A program made the position numbers and the translations under genes. Below, piece by piece: positions 60,000 to 64,000 of a DNA stretch of 64,000 nucleotides. Source of the DNA: Ecdyonurus torrentis (lineage: Eukaryota; Arthropoda; Insecta; Ephemeroptera; Heptageniidae); NCBI GenBank assembly GCA_949318235.1, contig OX439132.1, forward strand, positions 42,266,331 to 42,330,330, written 5' to 3'. The notes beneath the pieces are model-generated. The model was not told the origin of the DNA and searched no databases. It saw only the letters and a list, made by a program, of their open reading frames with translations. Numbering within the stretch: the stretch's first letter is position 1; each line of letters begins with the position of its first letter.

Positions 60000-62136
60000 G
60001 GGCCTTTTCGAATCCGACACGACCGCGCCCCCTCTTGATCAAAAATCTCAAATAGTGGCAAGAAGCCTGTATAGCAATACAAAGCATGTCAATTATGACC
60101 CAAAGGACCATTTTATTTGACCTAGTTAAAATTAAGCCAGGGTCATGAAACTTGCAGGATCTTAAGTACAACTCTTGCCCTTTTAATTTCTGACGTTTTC
60201 AACCCCTGAATTTGCCCACTTCGACCTTATTTAAGGGGTTGAATAGGGTCGCATTTGCCACCATTTGAGTTTTGAAGGTGAAGGAGGAACTTTAAATAAA
60301 AAACAAACCCCGGGGTAGATGTTAATTAAATGAGCACCTATGGTGGTCCAACAAAAGCGGATGCTGAACAAGGGTCTAAATTTTTAATTTTCAACCCTTA
60401 AGGGGCGTTTCAGGGTTGTTCAATATCGATATAGAAGTTCTCCGATTTTGACGCAACCAACGGCGTTACCGGGGTTAATTGACCGTACAAAGACGATGAT
60501 GACCACCAAAATTTATGAAATTGACCCCTGGAGGATTGAAGGGTGCCACCCTTGCGAATTAAAGTTCTCTCTTTTAAGTGCAATCCACGCTGGTACTGGG
60601 GTAACCTAAAACGAAAGACGCTAGTGACCACCAAAAATTCTAAAATTGACCCCTGGAGGATTTAAGGGTGCCACCACTGCGAACAAAAATTCTCCGATTT
60701 CAGTGCAATCGACGTTGGTACTGGGGTAACTTGAACTGATTAAGACGCTAGTGACACCCAAAAGGTGTAAAATTGACCCCTGGAGGATTTTAAGAGTGCA
60801 ACCCCTGCGAAAAAAATTCTTTGATTTCAGTGCAATGAACGTTGATGCTGGGGTAAATTGAACCAACTAAGACCCTGGTGACCACCAAAAATGGTAAAAT
60901 TGAACCACGGAGGATTTAAGGGTGCCACCCCTGTGAAAAAAATTATTTGATTTCAGTGCAATCAACGTTGGTGCTGGGGTAACTTGAACCAACTAAGACG
61001 CTGGTGACCACCAAAAATGGTAAAATTGACCCACGGAGGATTTAAGGGTGCTACCCCTGCGAAAAAAAATATTTGATTTCAGTGCAATGAACGTTGATGC
61101 TGGGGTAACTTGAACCAACTAAGACGCTGGTGACCACCAAAAATGGTAAAATTGAACCACGGAGGATTTAAGGGTGCCACCCCTGCGAAAAAAATTATTT
61201 GATTTCAGTGCAAATAACGTTGGTACTGGAATTACTTGAACCAACTAAGACGCTGGTGACCACTAAAAAACAAACAAAATTGACCCACGGAGGATTTAAG
61301 GGTGCCACCCCTGCGAACCAAAATTCTCCAATTTCAGTGCAATCAATGTTTTTTCTGGGGTACCTTGTACCATCTAAGATGAAGGTGATACCAAATATGC
61401 TAAAATTGACCGCTGGAGAATTTTAAGGGTGCCTCCCCTGCGAATAAAAATTCTCCGACTTTAGTGCAATCAATCATCCAGGGGTCAATTTTACCATTTT
61501 TGGTGATCACCATCATCTTAGATGGTACAAGTTACCCCGGTACAAACATTGATTGCACTGAAATCAAAGGATTTTTTTGCAGGGGTTGCACCCTTTAAAT
61601 CCTCCGTGGGCCAATTTTACCATTTTTGGTGGTCATCATCGTCTTTGTAGGGTCAATTAACCCCGGTTACGCCGTTGGTTGCGTCAAAATCGGAGAACTT
61701 CTATATCGATATTGAACAACCCTGAAACCCCCCTTAAGGGTTAAAAATTAAAAATTTAGACCCTTGTTCAGCATCCTCATTTGTTGGACCACCATAGGTG
61801 CTCATTTAATTAACATCCACCCCGGGGTTTGTTTTTTATTAAAAGTTCCTCCTTGCACCTTCAAAACTCAAATGGTGGCAAATGCGACCCTATTCAACCC
61901 CTTAAATAAGGTCGAAGTGGGCAAATTCAGGAGTTGAAAACGTCAGAAATTAAAAGGGCAAGAGTTGTACTTAAGACCCTGCAAGATTCATGACCCTGGC
62001 TTATTTTTAACTAGGTCAAAAAAAAAGGTCCTTCGGGTCATAATTGACATGCTTTGTATTGCTATACAGGCTTCTTGCCACTATTTGAGATTTTTGATCA
62101 AGAGGGGGCGCGGTCGTGTCGTATTCGAAAAGGCCC
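60000..62136. mobile_element. 2.1-kb non-autonomous transposon with ~500-bp TIRs and internal minisatellite
   Basis: Starts GGGCCTTTTCGAATCCGACA; ends TGTCGTATTCGAAAAGGCCC. Arms ~60000-60500 and ~61645-62136 are inverted repeats with only scattered differences. Between them lie ~8 tandem units of ~126 bp followed by ~1.5 inverted units. No transposase. Target duplication is not evident. ORFs over it (for example 60410-60866, minus) follow the repeat and are not genes. Confidence 0.88.
60500..61470. repeat. ~126-bp minisatellite inside the long-TIR element
   Basis: About eight units, each with GAGGATTTAAGGGTGCCACC, CTGCGAA, TTTCAGTGCAATCAACGTTG and CTGGGGTAACTTGAAC. Central units are the most alike; edge units diverge and grade into the TIRs. 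Confidence 0.9.
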
Positions 62137-63332
62137 AACGAGCTCGAATCAACCGTGTTTACGCGGAATTTCCCGTGATAGCCACGCCTAAGATGGAGCG
62201 CTTTGCTGCTTTGCGGAGCAGTGAAGCGGAACAAATTCAAAAAATTACTGGTTTTACAAAAAAAAATCCTTTTCAGTAATAAAGTTCTCATTGCGTTTCG
62301 AACCAAATTTGGTTTAAAGCTTTTAAAAGTTTCTTTCTTTACTAAAGAGCTTATTTATCTGTTTTTGAGTCCATTGAATATTGAATAACACTTTCGCAGA
62401 AATATGAATGATCTACTGTGGAGGGGGCATGGATTTTTCAGCCATTAACCCAAGGCTGTATGATAAAAAACCAAAATGCTCGACTTTGCGGCTGTTTTTT
62501 AATATGTGTTTTCGAACTAAGGGCGGGTATTGTATGATGACAACCGGATAAGGCTGAAATTTGGTGTGGTGGATGACCTCCCTACAGAAGGATACCCCAT
62601 AAAATATTTCGTCCCCTAACGAACTTTTACGGGAGCTAGGGCCCAAAACGTGAAACACAGGTTTTACATGTAAATCAATGGGACTCGAATTCGACCCAAA
62701 TTTTTATTTTCATACGATGGTGTTCAAAGGGTCAAATTATATGTAAAAAGTGACACTCTTTTCGAAAATAAAAGTTAAAAAATCCTAACTTGAAAATTGA
62801 GGGCCCCAGGGCCCCTAATGTGTCAATTCCCCGTACTTAAGGCACTTATTTTTACTGTAGTAATTCAGAATTTTGTTGAATCACATTTATATGCCTACAA
62901 TCCTTAAGGCAATAAAATTTCCAATCGATTGATATGCATAAAGCGCTTTTTCATTAAAATCAAAGCCAAAAGCGGGCCCAGAATGTAAAAAATGGTCAAT
63001 TTTATGGCTCCGCAGGAGTAACACGCTTCTTTAGCATGGGATCAAATACGGAATTTTTTAAGTTTTTTGTAAAAACGAATGAAAGTCTGCAGTCCTATGT
63101 AATAAATCACTCCCTTTTCGATAAGATTAGTTTTGTAATTTTGAACTTCAAATTAGGGACCCCAGGGGCCCTGCATCATTGTACTGTACAATATAATTAT
63201 ATAAGGCTCAAAATTGATCAAAAATTTAAATTTACGCAGTTTGCAGAAAAATTAATATTTTGAAAAACTAATACCATTTTCGGTTTCCCCGTGCCTAAAT
63301 TGACCTAAATTCCTGTAAAACACACTTTTAAT

Positions 63333-63370
<38 letters not shown>

Positions 63371-63427
63371 AATCAAGGCAAGCGTAGACCCTTTAAAAAA
63401 ATGTTCGTAATCCGATTTTTCAGCTCT
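62137..63427. other. Gene-free segment right of the long-TIR element
   Basis: A GC-richer patch at ~62140-62230 extends an ORF out of the TIR (61965-62279), but no domain is recognisable. A motif with GGGCCCC/AGGGGCCC near 62800-62820 recurs near 63155-63172 with similar lead-in, an apparent old local duplication. Poly-T at 63337-63365. Confidence 0.5.
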
Positions 63428-63527
63428 AGTAATTCAACAAAACATTCTATAGTTTTGAAATAACTATTTGTTGCCCTATTTTCGAAAATAGTTATTTCAA
63501 AACTATAGAATGTTTTGTTGAATTACT
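63428..63527. repeat. Perfect 42-bp inverted repeat, 16-nt loop
   Basis: Arms 63428-63469 and 63486-63527 are exact complements (AGTAATTCAACAAAACATTC at the outer end). Could extrude as a cruciform, or fold as a hairpin if transcribed. Confidence 0.93.
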
Positions 63528-64000
63528 ACACCGCAAAATGTTTCTTTCGTTTGGTAGGATATTAAGTTGCTAATATTTGGTAGGCAAAAAGAGCTGTACA
63601 AATTTCTGGTAATTTTTCATTTTTCTTGCCAAAAATTGGTGCTTTAGCTTTTCTAACCAATTTCTAGTAACTTTATCTTACCAAAATTTGATACCTACCA
63701 AAATTTGGCAAGGTTAAAAATCTAAACTACCAATTTGCTGATAAATATAAAAACTGACGGTAACGCCACCTAGTGGAAGCATTATGAACTCGAAGAAGAG
63801 AGAAATTTCAGTAAACATGTGTTAGTGTCGTAGCATATATAAATCAATTTATTTGTGTTTTATTGGAGTTGTAATGTTTGTTTAAAGATTTTATAGTTTA
63901 TTTAAGTATATTTATTTTGTAGTTAGCTAATATTTTTAGCCCAAGAAAGTGCTAGAAAAGAAAATTTTGTGGTTAAAGTGCACGTTACACTCATGTGGCA
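63528..64000. other. Right end of window
   Basis: Holds several TTGGTAGG/CCTACCAA-like words (63552-63715), a CTCF-like word at 63764-63776 and a TATATAAAT at ~63836. No coding sequence reaches the edge recognisably. Confidence 0.4.
63764..63776 (-). promoter_or_regulatory. CTCF-like core motif
   Basis: Minus strand CCACTAGGTGGCG fits the published CTCF core CCASYAGRKGGCR at every position. A one-mismatch relative lies at 52942-52954 in the array. A 13-bp match alone is weak. Confidence 0.3.

Noticed and set aside
60410..60866. Minus-strand ORFs with similar repeated peptides
   Set aside because: They follow the 126-bp minisatellite of the long-TIR element; no domain.
61965..62279. 104-codon ORF leaving the right TIR of the long-TIR element
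   Set aside because: First half is TIR sequence whose inverted partner has its own accidental ORF; the second half has no recognisable motif.

Overview
The window is AT-rich animal nuclear DNA (roughly 70% A+T by eye). It has spliced genes with GT-AG introns, long (TA)n and (GA)n tracts, a Penelope-like retroelement fragment, a LINE tail, a tRNA-derived SINE and many DNA-transposon derivatives. The animal group cannot be fixed from the sequence alone. A lophotrochozoan or another repeat-rich invertebrate is plausible, but this is inference. Only two kinds of host gene can be supported, each present twice.

Region 1 (about 1850-32590) is a direct tandem duplication of a ~15-kb block. Copy 1 is ~1850-17208 and copy 2 is ~17683-32590. 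Each copy carries, in the same order: (i) an intronless minus-strand ORF with a 20-residue tandem repeat and one C-terminal C2H2 zinc finger (2346-3584; 18164-19153); (ii) two foldback MITEs (6389-6955 and 7555-7840 in copy 1); (iii) a six-exon plus-strand gene for a secreted CAP-superfamily protein of 193 residues (8142-14830; 23734-29686); (iv) downstream repeat modules. Most of the non-coding sequence is nearly identical between copies, but private insertions distinguish them. Copy 1 alone has a Penelope-like fragment (10190-11300). Copy 2 alone has a LINE 3' end (~30139-30700) and ~290 bp near 26415. The CAP first exon looks damaged in both copies: an older coding extension with a stop codon and a frameshift lies directly after the only usable upstream donor.

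Region 2 (about 35.5-56.0 kb) is a chain of related units in alternating orientation, which forms successive large palindromes centred near 37.8, 41.2, 44.9, 48.8, 52.2 and 54.3 kb. Each unit carries a GC-richer ~365-bp module bounded by splice-like signals. Two copies of the same module follow the CAP genes in region 1. Later insertions include a hAT-like element with an 8-bp target duplication, a Tc1/mariner-type MITE and a 2.06-kb long-TIR element. A (TTTCC)n tract of about 62 units sits at the left edge. No convincing protein gene is seen here.

Region 3 (56.0-64.0 kb) is mostly non-coding. It holds a minus-strand tRNA-derived SINE (58336-58842), a second Tc1-type MITE, a 2.1-kb long-TIR element with an internal ~126-bp minisatellite (60000-62136), and a perfect 42-bp hairpin (63428-63527). 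Region 0 (1-1849) has no gene and shares a dispersed repeat with ~59.4 kb.

Nothing suggests that the host genes act together in a pathway. What they share is a history of duplication and transposon insertion.
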